This document shows, one piece after another, positions 53,594-64,000 of a DNA stretch of 64,000 bases. The notes below the pieces were generated by a model, which was given only the letters and a program-made list of their open reading frames with translations, was not told where the DNA came from and did not search any database. Source of the DNA: Extensimonas vulgaris (GTDB lineage Bacteria; Pseudomonadota; Gammaproteobacteria; Burkholderiales; Burkholderiaceae_C); contig NZ_QPJU01000001.1 in NCBI RefSeq assembly GCF_003337425.1, positions 124,001 to 188,000 on the forward strand, written 5' to 3'. Made by a program: the position numbers and the translations under genes. Numbering within the stretch: the stretch's first letter is position 1; every line of letters starts with the position of its first letter.

Positions 53594-56245
53594 ATGCACC
53601 GTTGGAAACTTTCTGCCTTGGCGGCCGCAGCCGCACTCTCGTTCGGCATCTATAGCAGCAGTGCATGGGCCTTGGCTTTTGGGCGATTGACCGTCCAGTC
53701 GGCCTTGGGTGAGCCTCTGCGGGCCGAAATCGAGTTGCCGCAGATCACCCCGGAAGAAGCCGACACCTTGCACGTCGGGCCGGCGGCGCCTGAGGTGTTT
53801 CGCGCTCAGGGCGTGGAGTTTTCTCCCCTGCTGAACGACATGCGCATCACGCTGCGCAAGCGTGCAGATGGCAGTGTGTATTTGCAGGTCACGAGCAATC
53901 GCCCCATCAATGAGCCCTTCCTGGATTTGGTCATCGATGCCTCGTGGAATGCGGGCCATCTGATACGCAACTACACCATACTGCTCGACCCCCCGGCACT
54001 GCGCCGCCCGGCGCCCGAAATCGGTGCTGCGGCACAAGTGGCACCGTCCTCCTCTGATGCCGGCCGCACCACGGCAGGCGTGACGAGCGCGCCAGCAACC
54101 CCTGCCGCTGCGGGTAGATCCACCACCGAACGCGCCGCGACCCGGCCGCGGGCGGCACAGGCAGCCCCCTCCCCAGGTTCGGTGACGCGCATTACCGTGC
54201 GCCCCGGAGATACCGCCGCTCGGATTGCCGCGGCGCACCGTCCGGCGAGCGTCTCGCTCGACCAAATGCTGGTCGCTTTGCTGCGCTCCAACCCCGATGC
54301 CTTCATTCAAGGCAACGTCAACCGCCTGAGGTCAGGCGCCGTACTGCAGTTGCCCGACGAAGCTACCGCGCAATCCACCCCGCCCAACGAGGCCCGCCAG
54401 CTCATTGCCGCGCAAAGCCGGGATTTCAACAACTTCCGGCGCAAACTCGCGTCCGCCGCCACCAAAACCGAAATCGCTCCCGCGCAGCGCTTTGCAAGCG
54501 GCAGCGTGCAAACGGCCGTCGAAGACAAAAAAGCTGCCGCCGCAAGTCCTGACAAACTGCTGCTGTCCAAGCCCTCCGCGCCCGGTCAACCCTCGGCAGA
54601 AGACCAGTTGGCCCAGGAAAAGCAAAAGCACGAAACCGCCGCAAGGGTGGCCGAGCTTTCCCAAAACATTGCCGAGCTCAACAAACTCAGCGCAGCTTCC
54701 GCGGGCGCATCCGCTCCCGCTTCGGCCGCAGCCCCCTCTTCCGAGCCAACGCCCGCAGGGGCCAAGGCATCCTCGCCCCAAGGCTTGGCATCGGGGGCCG
54801 TGACGGCCAGCGCCGGCCTTGCTCCGGCTGAACAGGCATCCGTCGCTTCGGCTGCCAGTGTGGCTGAAGCGGCCTCAGCCCCCGCATCCCGCCCCAAGCA
54901 GCCACCGGTACCTGCCCCGCAGCCGGAGCCGCAACCCGGCTTCGTGGCCAGCCTTTTCGAGGAGCCGCTGCTGCCAGCCGTCGGTGGATTGCTGGCCTTG
55001 TTGCTCGGCTATGGCGCCTACCGCATTGCACGCAAACGCTCCAGCCAAAAGGATTTCGCTGACTCCACCATCATGGAAAGCCGCCTGCAGCGTGATTCTT
55101 TTTTTGGCTCCAGCGGTGGCCAGCGCGTGGACACCACCCAAAGCGACCTGAGCACGGGGGCATCGTCCATGGCGTACTCGCCGAGCCAGCTCGACGCGGG
55201 CGGCGACATCGACCCTGTGGCCGAAGCAGATGTCTATCTGGCGTATGGCCGCGATATGCAAGCCGAGGAAATCCTCAAGGAAGCGCTGCGCCACCACCCC
55301 GAGCGCGTGTCCATCCATGTCAAGCTCGCCGAGATTTACGCCAAAAGACAGGATCGCAAAGCACTCGAGGCCGTCGCCACTGAAGTTTTCAAGCTCACCC
55401 ACGGAGAGGGCCCCGAATGGGGACGTGTTGTGGATCTGGGCCGCGCGCTGGAGCCAGCCAACCCCCTGTATCAACCCGGCGGACGCCCCAAGACTGCAGA
55501 ACAAGAAAGCTCTGCCCCAGGAGGGTTTCCCAACACCCTTCCCGGTGCCGCCGCAGTCAGTAGCGGCGCTCTGCCAGAGCTGGACCTGAACCTGGAGGAG
55601 GCAGATGTTGCAGGCATTGCGGCACCCGCACCTGCGCCTGCACCTTTGACCGCCGACTCGGCCCAGCCGCAAGTTCCGACCTCGCGGGCCGCACCAGAGA
55701 TGCCCGAAAACAGCTCTGGATCGGGCGCAGAGGCACAAGAAGCCGCTGTTTCGTCAACCGTTTCGCCAACCGATTCCGCGCCGCCCCCGCCAAGCTTTGC
55801 CATGCCCCCAGCGCAAGAGCCCGGTCTTGCGCCCCAAACCCTTGCCCAAGCGCCAGCGCAAGAAAAAGCCCCCACCGAAGAACCCGTGCTGGCAGAACTC
55901 GACTTCTCTGGCGCGGATTTGCATTTGCCTGCACAAGCCCCCGCGCCGCTCGAAGAGGAAGCTCCCTCCGCGGAACTCCCGTCTTTGGAATTCGACCTTG
56001 GCGATCTATCGCTGGAACTCGACTCCAACACCGACTCAGCCACAACTCCCGCCCCTTTGATGGCAGCGAACGGCGCGCCTGAGTCAACGGCACAAGACCC
56101 GCTGGCCACCAAGCTCGCATTGGCCCAAGAATTCCACTCGATCGGTGACACCGAAGGCGCACGCCAGTTGGTCGAGGAAGTGCTCGCCGAAGCCTCTGGC
56201 CCGCTGAAGGAACGCGCACAACGCCTGCTGAATGAAATCGGCTGA
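53594..56245 (+). CDS. fimV: FimV-family peptidoglycan-binding/polarity protein
   Basis: Large acidic inner-membrane protein of 883 residues. A signal or anchor segment (1-27) is followed by the FimV N-terminal domain ([39 protein letters not shown]). A LysM-like region lies around 200-255 ([40 protein letters not shown]), then a Pro/Ala-rich coiled stretch and one transmembrane helix (about 456-475, [18 protein letters not shown]). TPR-like repeats lie around 545-610, and the conserved C-terminal FimV domain ends [20 protein letters not shown]. FimV organises type IV pili and polar complexes in relatives. Its position between asd and truA is conserved in many proteobacteria. Confidence 0.93.
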   Translation: MHRWKLSALAAAAALSFGIYSSSAWALAFGRLTVQSALGEPLRAEIELPQITPEEADTLHVGPAAPEVFRAQGVEFSPLLNDMRITLRKRADGSVYLQVTSNRPINEPFLDLVIDASWNAGHLIRNYTILLDPPALRRPAPEIGAAAQVAPSSSDAGRTTAGVTSAPATPAAAGRSTTERAATRPRAAQAAPSPGSVTRITVRPGDTAARIAAAHRPASVSLDQMLVALLRSNPDAFIQGNVNRLRSGAVLQLPDEATAQSTPPNEARQLIAAQSRDFNNFRRKLASAATKTEIAPAQRFASGSVQTAVEDKKAAAASPDKLLLSKPSAPGQPSAEDQLAQEKQKHETAARVAELSQNIAELNKLSAASAGASAPASAAAPSSEPTPAGAKASSPQGLASGAVTASAGLAPAEQASVASAASVAEAASAPASRPKQPPVPAPQPEPQPGFVASLFEEPLLPAVGGLLALLLGYGAYRIARKRSSQKDFADSTIMESRLQRDSFFGSSGGQRVDTTQSDLSTGASSMAYSPSQLDAGGDIDPVAEADVYLAYGRDMQAEEILKEALRHHPERVSIHVKLAEIYAKRQDRKALEAVATEVFKLTHGEGPEWGRVVDLGRALEPANPLYQPGGRPKTAEQESSAPGGFPNTLPGAAAVSSGALPELDLNLEEADVAGIAAPAPAPAPLTADSAQPQVPTSRAAPEMPENSSGSGAEAQEAAVSSTVSPTDSAPPPPSFAMPPAQEPGLAPQTLAQAPAQEKAPTEEPVLAELDFSGADLHLPAQAPAPLEEEAPSAELPSLEFDLGDLSLELDSNTDSATTPAPLMAANGAPESTAQDPLATKLALAQEFHSIGDTEGARQLVEEVLAEASGPLKERAQRLLNEIG

Positions 56246-56310
56246 GCGGCTGCCCTGACCTGTCCCATACCCAGGTACACGCTGCAAAACCGCTCCTGCC
56301 CGCTTGCCCG

Positions 56311-57150
56311 ATGAGGATCGCGCTCGGCGTCAGCTACAACGGCCAGGCCTACGACGGCTGGCAGAGCCAGCCCTCGGGCAATACCGTGCAAGACAAGCTC
56401 GAAGTCGCGCTTGCGCGCTTTGCCGCGCAGCCCGAACCGGTGCGCACGCTGTGCGCGGGCCGCACCGATGCCGGCGTGCACGGGCTCATGCAAGTGGTGC
56501 ACTTCGACACACCGCTTGCACGCACGGCGTTTTCATGGGTGCGCGGCACCAATACCTTTTTGCCGCCCGACATCGCCGTGCAATGGGCGCAACCCGTGCC
56601 CGACGCCTTTCACGCACGCGCCAGCGCCGTGGCGCGGCGCTACGCCTACGTGCTGCTGCAGTCGCCCGTGCGCCCCAGCGTCGAAGCCGGGCGGGTCGGC
56701 TGGGTGTTCCAGCCGCTGAACCTCGCCGCGATGCAGGAAGCGGCCGAGTACCTGCTCGGCGAGCATGACTTCAGCGCCTTTCGCGCCGCGGCCTGCCAGG
56801 CCAAGTCGCCCGTCAAAACCCTGCAGCGCATCGCGATCTCGCGCCGCGGAACATCCACGTCCGTCCAGGCCAAGGCGGATTCCGACACCGATTGGCAGCC
56901 CTGTTACTGGCGCTTCGAGTTCCAGGCCGACGCCTTCTTGCACCACATGATCCGCAACATCATGGGCTGCCTCGTCGCCATAGGCCAGGGCAGCCAGCCG
57001 CCGCAGTGGATGGCGCAGGTGCTCGCGGCGCGCTCACGCAGCGCCGCCGCACCCACCTTCGCACCCGATGGTTTGTATTTTCTGGGGCCGGTTTATGCGC
57101 CGCACTGGGGCCTGCCCGAGCGCAGCCCTGCGTATGATTGGCTGCCATGA
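56311..57150 (+). CDS. truA: tRNA pseudouridine(38-40) synthase
   Basis: Converts U38-U40 in tRNA anticodon arms to pseudouridine. 279 residues. It starts [20 protein letters not shown] and has the catalytic aspartate Asp53 in [19 protein letters not shown], plus [15 protein letters not shown] and [20 protein letters not shown]. Its stop overlaps the trpF start (ATGA), so truA and trpFBA are translationally coupled, a common beta-proteobacterial arrangement. Confidence 0.97.
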   Translation: MRIALGVSYNGQAYDGWQSQPSGNTVQDKLEVALARFAAQPEPVRTLCAGRTDAGVHGLMQVVHFDTPLARTAFSWVRGTNTFLPPDIAVQWAQPVPDAFHARASAVARRYAYVLLQSPVRPSVEAGRVGWVFQPLNLAAMQEAAEYLLGEHDFSAFRAAACQAKSPVKTLQRIAISRRGTSTSVQAKADSDTDWQPCYWRFEFQADAFLHHMIRNIMGCLVAIGQGSQPPQWMAQVLAARSRSAAAPTFAPDGLYFLGPVYAPHWGLPERSPAYDWLP

Positions 57151-57909
57151 GCTTCGCCCCCGAACAGACCCAAAAGCCCCAGCAGCCGCCACCCCCCAGC
57201 CGCCCCGCCGCACAACGCACGCGCATCAAAATTTGCGGCCTCACACGCGAGCAGGACGTGGATGCGGCCGTCGCCGCTGGCGCGGACGCGATCGGCTTCG
57301 TGCTCTACCCGAAAAGCCCGCGCTACGTGGCGCCCGAGCGCGCCGCGGCCTTGGCCAGGCGCCTGCCGCCCTTCGTGACGCCGGTGCTGCTCGTGGTCAA
57401 CGAGAGCGCTTCTTTCGTGATAGCTGCTTGTGCGCTTGTACCGGGCGCCATCGTGCAATTTCATGGGGATGAGAGCGCCGAGGAGTGCTGGGCCGCGAGT
57501 GGCCACGGCAGCCGCCCTTACCTGCGCGCAGCGCGCATCCCTATCGGCGCGCAGGCCGCGCCATTCGACCTCGTAGAATACGCGCAGCAATATTCTCGCG
57601 CCCAGGCCATTTTGCTCGACGCCCAAGTCGAGGGCTATGGCGGCGGCGGCAAGGCATTCAATTGGTCACTCCTGCCACCAAACGTCAACGCTCACCTCGT
57701 TTTGTCTGGTGGACTCACGCCTGCAAACGTGACCGATGGCATCGCCCAGGTGCGCCCACGCTGCCTGTCGCTGGCCGTTGACGTCAGCTCGAGCGTGGAA
57801 CAGGACGGCCCCGACGGTCGTCCCCTCAAGGGCGTGAAAAGCGCCGAAAAGATCCACCGCTTCGTTGCCGCCGTGCGCGCGGCCGATGCCCAACTTGCCT
57901 CCAAGAGCC

Positions 57910-57932
<23 letters not shown>
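57147..57932 (+). CDS. trpF: Phosphoribosylanthranilate isomerase
   Basis: TIM-barrel isomerase of tryptophan synthesis, 261 residues. Conserved motifs are [20 protein letters not shown] with the catalytic Cys, [22 protein letters not shown] with the region of the catalytic Asp, and [10 protein letters not shown]. It has an N-terminal extension of about 27 Pro/Gln-rich residues before the barrel. Around residues 90-100 ([15 protein letters not shown]) the coding sequence includes a copy of the interspersed repeat, replacing the usual short loop before the QFHG strand. It overlaps truA by ATGA and trpB by 23 bp. Confidence 0.95.
57405..57445. repeat. Interspersed repeat, copy 10 (inside trpF)
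   Basis: GAGCGCTTCTTTCGTGATAG followed by CTGCTTGTGCGCTTG. It is translated within TrpF just before the catalytic-Asp strand. Confidence 0.65.
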
Positions 57933-59189
<1,257 letters not shown>

Positions 59190-59193
<4 letters not shown>

Positions 59194-60002
59194 GCCGTAT
59201 CGAAACCACTTTTGCCGCGCTGCAGGCGCAAGGCCGCAAGGCGCTGATCCCTTACGTGACCGCAGGCTTTCCGTTTGCCGACATCACGCCGGCGCTGATG
59301 CTGGGCATGGTCGAGGCCGGTGCCGACATCATCGAGCTGGGCGTGCCTTTTTCCGACCCCATGGCCGACGGCCCGGTGATCCAGCGCGCCGGCGAAAAAG
59401 CCCTCGCCCTGGGCGTGGGCATGGCGCAGGTGCTGCAGCATGTGCGCGAATTCCGCAAACGCAACGACAGCACGCCGGTGGTGCTCATGGGCTACGCCAA
59501 CCCCGTCGAGCGCTACGACCAGCTGCATGGTGCAGGCGCCTTCGTGCGCGATGCGGCAGCCGCGGGCGTCGATGGCGTGCTCATCGTCGATTACCCGCCC
59601 GAGGAATGCGCCGAATTCGCCGCGCAGCTGCGCGCGCAGGGCATGGACCTGATCTTTTTGCTCGCACCCACCTCGACCGAGCAGCGCATGCAGCAAGTCG
59701 CGGCGGTGGCGAGCGGCTACGTCTATTACGTCTCGCTCAAGGGCGTGACCGGTTCGAGCGCGCTCGACACCGGCGCTGTCGAGCAGATGCTGCCGCGCAT
59801 CCGCGAGCATGTGCACATCCCCGTGGGCGTGGGCTTTGGCATCCGCGACGCGGCCAGCGCGCAGGCGATCGGCCGCGTGGCCGACGCCGTGGTGATCGGT
59901 AGCCGCATCATCGAGCTGATCGAACCCCAGCCCTACGAGAAGGTCGTGCCGGTGGCGCGCGACTTTCTGCGCCCGATCCGCAAGGCGCTGGACGCCGCAT
60001 AA
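59190..60002 (+). CDS. trpA: Tryptophan synthase alpha subunit
   Basis: TIM-barrel lyase of 270 residues that releases indole from indole-3-glycerol phosphate and channels it to TrpB. Key segments are [32 protein letters not shown] with the catalytic Glu and Asp, [10 protein letters not shown] and the phosphate site [17 protein letters not shown]. It is coupled to trpB by an ATGA overlap. accD starts 31 bp downstream with an AAAGGAG site, as in many Burkholderiales. Confidence 0.98.
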
Positions 60003-60033
60003 TCCGCATCCCCTGCCTGCAAAGGAGCACCCC

Positions 60034-60906
60034 ATGTCCTGGCTCGAAAAACTCCTGCCCGCCAAAATCCAGCAAACGCCTGTCAAAGAACGTCGCCAGA
60101 TGCCCGAGGGGCTGTGGATCAAGTGCCCGAGCTGCGAGGCCGTGCTCTACAAGACCGACCTCGAACACAACCTCAACGTCTGCCCGCAGTGCGGCCACCA
60201 CCACCGCATTGGCGCGCGCGCGCGCCTCAACGCCTTTCTCGACCCCGAAGGCCGCTACGAAATCGGCCACGAGGTGCTGCCCGTCGACCCGCTCAAGTTC
60301 AAGGACAGCCGCAAGTACCCCGAGCGCCTCAAGGAAGCGATGGAGCAGACCGGCGAGACCGACGCTCTGGTTGTGATGGGCGGCGCCGTGAAGAGCATCA
60401 ACCTCATCGCCGCGTGCTTCGAGTTCGAGTTCATGGGCGGCAGCATGGGCAGCGTGGTGGGCGAGCGCTTCGTGCGCGGCGTAGAGACCGCGATCGAGCA
60501 GAAAGTGCCCTTCGTGTGCTTCACCGCCACGGGTGGCGCGCGCATGCAGGAGGGCTTGTTCTCGCTCATGCAAATGGCCAAGACCAACGCCGCGCTGGGG
60601 CGGCTCGCGAAAAAGGGCCTGCCCTACATCAGCGTGCTCACCGACCCGACCATGGGCGGCGTGAGCGCGGGCTTTGCCTTTCTGGGCGACATCGTGATCG
60701 CCGAGCCCAAGGCGCTGATCGGCTTTGCCGGCCCGCGCGTGATCGAATCCACCGTGCGCGTGACCTTGCCCGAGGGCTTTCAGCGCGCCGAGTTCCTGCT
60801 GCAAAAAGGCGCGCTCGACTTCATCTGCGACCGCCGCGAGCTGCGCAACGTCGTCGCTTCGAGCCTGGCCATGCTGCAGCGCCTGCCAAGCGACGCGGTG
60901 GCGTGA
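60034..60906 (+). CDS. accD: Acetyl-CoA carboxylase carboxyltransferase subunit beta
   Basis: Beta subunit of the carboxyltransferase that makes malonyl-CoA for fatty acid synthesis. 290 residues. The N-terminal zinc ribbon has [16 protein letters not shown] and [11 protein letters not shown]. The carboxyltransferase core contains [56 protein letters not shown] and [12 protein letters not shown]. In related genomes folC normally follows accD. Here it is followed by a convergent YggT gene, and folC is 27 kb away. Confidence 0.98.
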   Translation: MSWLEKLLPAKIQQTPVKERRQMPEGLWIKCPSCEAVLYKTDLEHNLNVCPQCGHHHRIGARARLNAFLDPEGRYEIGHEVLPVDPLKFKDSRKYPERLKEAMEQTGETDALVVMGGAVKSINLIAACFEFEFMGGSMGSVVGERFVRGVETAIEQKVPFVCFTATGGARMQEGLFSLMQMAKTNAALGRLAKKGLPYISVLTDPTMGGVSAGFAFLGDIVIAEPKALIGFAGPRVIESTVRVTLPEGFQRAEFLLQKGALDFICDRRELRNVVASSLAMLQRLPSDAVA

Positions 60907-60930
60907 CGCGCCTCACCGCAAAGACTCCCG

Positions 60931-60978
60931 AAAGATGAGCTGCCAGCGCTTGCCCATCAAGCACTGACGGCCATTTTC
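60931..60978. repeat. Interspersed repeat, copy 11 (accD-yggT gap)
   Basis: GAGCTGCCAGCGCTTGCCCA, then ATCAAGCACTGACGGCCATTTT. It sits at the accD/YggT boundary, where synteny with relatives is broken. Confidence 0.7.
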
Positions 60979-61534
60979 ACTGCATAAACACGCTGGCCTG
61001 CACATGCCCCAGCACGATCAGGGCGATCTGCAGCAGCACCAGCGCCACGAGGGCCGACCAATCCACGCCCCCCAGCGGCGGAATGATGCGCTGCAAGGGC
61101 CGCAGCACGGGCGCACACAGCCGCGCGACCACGTCGGCCAGCGGCGCGCGCGCCGGCATCCAGCTGAGCACGGCAGACACGAGCAACAAGCCCATGAGCC
61201 CCGTGATCGCCACGCGCACCAGGCCGAACAAGGCCAGCCACAGCAGCCAGACCCAGGCCACGCCCGCGCCCATGAGCAGCCACAGCAAGCCATACTGCGC
61301 CAGCTGCAACAGCAGCGCCGCCACCAGGCTGGCCCAATCCCAGCCACGCACCGCGCGCAGCACGCGCCGCAGCGGCAGCACCAGCCAGTCGGACAGCGCC
61401 ATCACCACGCGCCCGAGCGGATTGGCAAACGATACGCGCTGCCACTGCATGTAAAAGCGCAGCAAGCACGCGCCCGTCAGCAGGCCGCCCACGAGGTCGA
61501 GCAAAAAAGTGGCGATTTCGTACAGCATGGACAA
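60977..61534 (-). CDS. YggT family membrane protein
   Basis: Inner-membrane protein of 185 residues made of two tandem YggT units. The first contains LLTGACLLRFYMQWQRVSFA and NPLGRVVMALSDWLVLPLRR. The second has LLVSAVLSWMPARAPLADVV and RLCAPVLRPLQRIIPPLGGV with DWSALVALVLLQ. Three to five transmembrane helices are predicted. The family is implicated in osmotic or ion homeostasis in E. coli and in envelope organisation elsewhere, with no defined mechanism. A second ATG two codons in (61528) may be used. It is divergent from the LON-domain gene. Confidence 0.9.
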   Translation of the reverse strand: MSMLYEIATFLLDLVGGLLTGACLLRFYMQWQRVSFANPLGRVVMALSDWLVLPLRRVLRAVRGWDWASLVAALLLQLAQYGLLWLLMGAGVAWVWLLWLALFGLVRVAITGLMGLLLVSAVLSWMPARAPLADVVARLCAPVLRPLQRIIPPLGGVDWSALVALVLLQIALIVLGHVQASVFMQ

Positions 61535-61590
61535 CCCTGGAAAAGCAATTCTGCGCTGTGGGGAATGATAGCGGGCACAATGCTCGGCCC

Positions 61591-62226
61591 ATGACCCAAC
61601 GCCTCACCCTTTCGTCGCTGCCGCTGTTCCCGCTGGGCGCGGTGCTTTTCCCGGACGGCGAGCTGGCGCTGCGCGTGTTCGAGGTGCGCTACCTCGACCT
61701 GGTGCGCAAGTGCCAGCGCGCCGCGGCGCCGTTCGGCGTGGTCGCGCTGCGCGCCGGGCATGAGGTGCGCCAGGCCGGCGCGCCCGAGGAAAAGCTCTGC
61801 GAAGTAGGCACGCTCGCGCACATCGAACAGCTCCAGACGCTGCAGCCCGGGCTGATCAGCCTGCGCTGCCGCGGCGCCGAGCGCTTTCGCATCCTGCACT
61901 CTCAGCGTCTGCCACACGGGCTGTGGATAGCCGATGTGGAGCAACTGCCCGCCGACCCGTCCGTGGCGATTCCGCCCGACCTCGCGCACACGGCCACGGC
62001 GCTCGCCCAGCTGCAGGACACGCTGCGCGAGCGCACTGCGCAAGACGCCGTTGCGTCCCGCCCCACGGCAGCGCAGCTCAACGACTGCGGCTGGGTCGCA
62101 AACCGCTGGGCCGAGCTGCTGCCCGTGCCGCTCGAGCTCAAACAAAACCTAATGGCGCTGGACAACCCGCTGCTGCGGCTGGAGCTGGTGAGCGATCTGC
62201 TGCAAAAGCTGGGCATCGTGCAGTAG
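61591..62226 (+). CDS. LON substrate-binding domain protein (peptidase S16 N-terminal-like)
   Basis: A 211-residue protein consisting only of the Lon N-terminal (LON/ASCH-like) domain: LPLFPLGAVLFPDGELALRV with FEVRYLDLVRKC, GTLAHIEQLQTLQPGLISLR and a helical C-terminal part (KQNLMALDNPLLRLELVSDL). There is no ATPase or protease domain, so it is not a protease itself and may recognise or deliver substrates. Such stand-alone proteins are common in proteobacteria and uncharacterised. The ATG at 61591 (MTQRLTLSSL) fits the domain start. The frame reaches 61558 without family support. Confidence 0.88.
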   Translation: MTQRLTLSSLPLFPLGAVLFPDGELALRVFEVRYLDLVRKCQRAAAPFGVVALRAGHEVRQAGAPEEKLCEVGTLAHIEQLQTLQPGLISLRCRGAERFRILHSQRLPHGLWIADVEQLPADPSVAIPPDLAHTATALAQLQDTLRERTAQDAVASRPTAAQLNDCGWVANRWAELLPVPLELKQNLMALDNPLLRLELVSDLLQKLGIVQ

Positions 62227-62282
62227 CTCCGCCCGGCGCAGCGGCTGAGGCTGTGTCTGCCAAGGCTTGCAATTTCGAGTGT

Positions 62283-62332
62283 TTTTGGCCTCTAGCCCTT
62301 ACAAATTAAGCGCAGGTAGCTATGATTTTTGC
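62283..62332. repeat. Interspersed repeat, copy 12 (before the sugar dehydratase stop)
   Basis: GGCCTCTAGCCCTTACAAAT then TAAGCGCAGGTAGCTATGAT, a complete copy in the convergent gap between the LON-domain gene and the dehydratase. Confidence 0.75.
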
Positions 62333-62370
62333 ATTAGCTGCAAGCGCAACCTCCGGGCCTGTGAAGCCCT

Positions 62371-64000
62371 TCAGCGCGGCCGGTATTCCGGCACCAGCGT
62401 CTGCAGCCAGGCGCGCAAGGCCGCGGCGTCGGGTGCGGGGCCGGCCTGTTGCAGCCATTGCTCGACCACCTGCGCGGCGAGCCCGCCGTCGGCGCCGAGC
62501 TTGGCCACGCGCAGCTTGGGGTGCGGCGTGGGTTCGGTGGTTTCGTCGTCGGCGAGCAGCTCTTCGTAGAGTTTTTCGCCCGGGCGCAGGCCCGTGAAGG
62601 CGATCGGCACCGCGTCCTCGGTCTGGCCCGAGAGGCGAATCATCATGCGCGCGAGCTCGACGATTTTGACCGGCTCGCCCATGTCGAGCACGTAAATCTG
62701 GCCCGAGCGCCCCATGAGCCCCGCCTGCAACACGAGCTGCGCCGCCTCGGGGATGGTCATGAAGTAGCGCACCATCTCGGGGTGCGTGACCGTGACGGGC
62801 CCGCCGCGCGCGATCTGCGCCGCAAACAGCGGCACCACCGAGCCGCTCGAGCCCAGCACGTTGCCAAAGCGCACCGCCACGCACTGCGTGCCCGGCCACT
62901 GCACCGCCACGCCCTGCAACACGCGCTCGGCGAGGCGCTTGCTCGCACCCATGACGCTCGTGGGGTTCACCGCCTTGTCGGTGGACACGAGCACGAAGCG
63001 CGCCGCCCCCACCTCGCCCGCCACACGCGCGGCGTGCAGCGTGCCGAGCACGTTGGTGCGCAGCGCCTCGACTTCGTTGCCGTCCTCCATCAGCGGCACA
63101 TGCTTGTACGCCGCGGCGTGGAACACCACGGCGGGGCGGTGCTGCGCGGCAATGGCGCGCAAACGTTCGTATTCGCGCACATTGGCCGTGTAGTAGAGCC
63201 CCTGCATCTGCGGGTGCGTGGCGCGCAGCTCCTGCTCGAGCTGGTAGATGGCGATTTCGGACATGTCCAGGCACACCAGCCGCGCCACGCCAAAGCGCGC
63301 GATCTGCCGGCACAGTTCGGCGCCGATGGAGCCACCCGCTCCGGTGACGAGCACCGTCTGCCCCGCGAACAGCTCCGACAGGCCGCGCACGTCGAGCTGC
63401 ACGGGCGCGCGGCCAAGCAGGTCTTCGAGCTGAACCTTGCGCGGGCGGCCCGCGCTGCCGGGCACGAGCAGCTCTTCAGGCGCAGGCAGGGTGAGCAGGT
63501 TCAGCCCCGAGCCCGACCAGCGCAGCAGCGCCTCGCGCCGCAGCGCCGCGCCCGGCGCGCTCGCAAGCAGCACCGTGCGCACCTGCGCGGCGGCGGCAAT
63601 CTCGGCCAGAGCAGGCGCCGCACCGAGCACGGGCACACCTTGCAGCGTGCGCCCGGCGTCGGCCGCCTGCGCCGAGACGATGCCCACCACGCGCCAGCCC
63701 GCGATGCCTTTGAGGGTGCGCAGCGCTTGATCCGCCTCGTCCAGGCTGCCCAGCACGAGCAAAGGCTGGCGCGCGTCGGGGGTGCCAGCCGGCCTGCGCT
63801 CGCCCACGCTGCGCCACAGCGCACGCGCGCCGCTCAAGGCGACCAGTGCGAGCAGCGTGGCCAGGGGCAGCACCGCGCGCGGAAAATCCTGCACGCGCAG
63901 CCCCATGACCAGCGCCGTGGTCAGCACGCCGCCCAGCGCCACGCCCGCGGCCAAGCGGCGCAGGTCGGCCAGACCCACATGCCGCCACGACTGGCGCGGC
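62371..64000 (-). CDS. WbpM/CapD-type nucleotide-sugar 4,6-dehydratase (5' end cut by window)
   Basis: Polysaccharide biosynthesis protein of the UDP-sugar 4,6-dehydratase group, more than 540 residues visible. The frame runs through the window edge with HVGLADLRRLAAG, so the N-terminal membrane helices are mostly missing and one helix (ALVMGLRVQDF then FPRAVLPLATLLALVAL) is seen. A first Rossmann domain (LLVLGSLDEADQALRTLKGI) precedes the catalytic SDR domain with TVLVTGAGGSIGAELCRQIA and MEDGNEVEALRTNVLGT, and the FVLVSTDKAVNPTSVMGASK strand in which the usual active-site Tyr is replaced (STDKA type). LRPGEKLYEELL lies near the end. It probably starts an O-antigen or capsule sugar pathway lying beyond the window. 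Confidence 0.9.
   Translation of the reverse strand, partial: PRQSWRHVGLADLRRLAAGVALGGVLTTALVMGLRVQDFPRAVLPLATLLALVALSGARALWRSVGERRPAGTPDARQPLLVLGSLDEADQALRTLKGIAGWRVVGIVSAQAADAGRTLQGVPVLGAAPALAEIAAAAQVRTVLLASAPGAALRREALLRWSGSGLNLLTLPAPEELLVPGSAGRPRKVQLEDLLGRAPVQLDVRGLSELFAGQTVLVTGAGGSIGAELCRQIARFGVARLVCLDMSEIAIYQLEQELRATHPQMQGLYYTANVREYERLRAIAAQHRPAVVFHAAAYKHVPLMEDGNEVEALRTNVLGTLHAARVAGEVGAARFVLVSTDKAVNPTSVMGASKRLAERVLQGVAVQWPGTQCVAVRFGNVLGSSGSVVPLFAAQIARGGPVTVTHPEMVRYFMTIPEAAQLVLQAGLMGRSGQIYVLDMGEPVKIVELARMMIRLSGQTEDAVPIAFTGLRPGEKLYEELLADDETTEPTPHPKLRVAKLGADGGLAAQVVEQWLQQAGPAPDAAALRAWLQTLVPEYRPR

Overview
The window is a GC-rich, tightly packed bacterial chromosome segment with no phage, plasmid, transposase or CRISPR genes. 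Gene content (a small Trp-rich protein, entericidin between leuC and leuD, truA-trpFBA-accD, folC-SPOR-cvpA-purF, priB inside rpsF-rpsR-rplI) and the interspersed ATAGCTGCTAGCGCTTG-type repeat point to Burkholderiales, most likely Comamonadaceae. The genus cannot be fixed from the sequence alone.

Layout. 1-2.6 kb: a CcoI/FixI-type copper P-ATPase (cut by the window edge) divergent from a universal stress protein, with a perfect FNR/ANR box between them. 2.7-9.6 kb: malonyl-CoA synthetase and malonyl-CoA decarboxylase (malonate to acetyl-CoA) separated by a 177-bp inverted-repeat element, then lgt, ilvD, a small Trp-rich protein and a cytochrome c. 9.9-15.8 kb: dnaB, rplI-rpsR-priB-rpsF, a PpiD-type chaperone, tRNA-Val and HU. 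16-26.2 kb: a D-malate/tartrate dehydrogenase, pgsA and a cobalamin cluster (cobT, cobQ, cobC/cobD, cbiB) that also holds a pterin dehydratase and a coupled pair: a divergent SerC-like aminotransferase plus a TPR/ATP-grasp protein. 26.3-32.9 kb: tRNA-Asp, -Glu and -Ala, gltX, purF, cvpA, a SPOR protein and folC. 32.9-40.8 kb: an iron-uptake region (Fiu-like receptor, PiuC-like hydroxylase, FMN hydroxyacid dehydrogenase, a possible 24-aa membrane peptide, tonB-exbB-exbD) with Fur-box-like sites, then a BI-1 family protein. 40.9-48.4 kb: a lipoprotein, rlmD, grpE-dnaK-dnaJ with sigma-32 promoter signals, and a beta-CASP nuclease. 48.5-61 kb: leuC, entericidin, leuD, leuB, a Thr/Lys-rich leader ORF, asd, fimV, truA, trpF-trpB-trpA and accD. 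61-64 kb: a YggT protein, a LON-domain protein and a WbpM/CapD-type sugar dehydratase cut by the right edge.

The most unusual feature is the density of small palindromic elements. At least six families are present. One, ending in AGGAGCCTGTCGG, occurs four times and is read in the same strand and frame inside three protein genes (rlmD, cobC, the Fiu-like receptor), so it behaves like a protein-tolerated palindromic element. A second short repeat recurs about a dozen times and also enters coding sequence. Other leads are a candidate attenuation leader before asd (ThrThrThrThrLysLys, a long hairpin, and an alternative pairing with the asd ribosome-binding site) and the SerC-like/ATP-grasp pair inside the cobalamin cluster.
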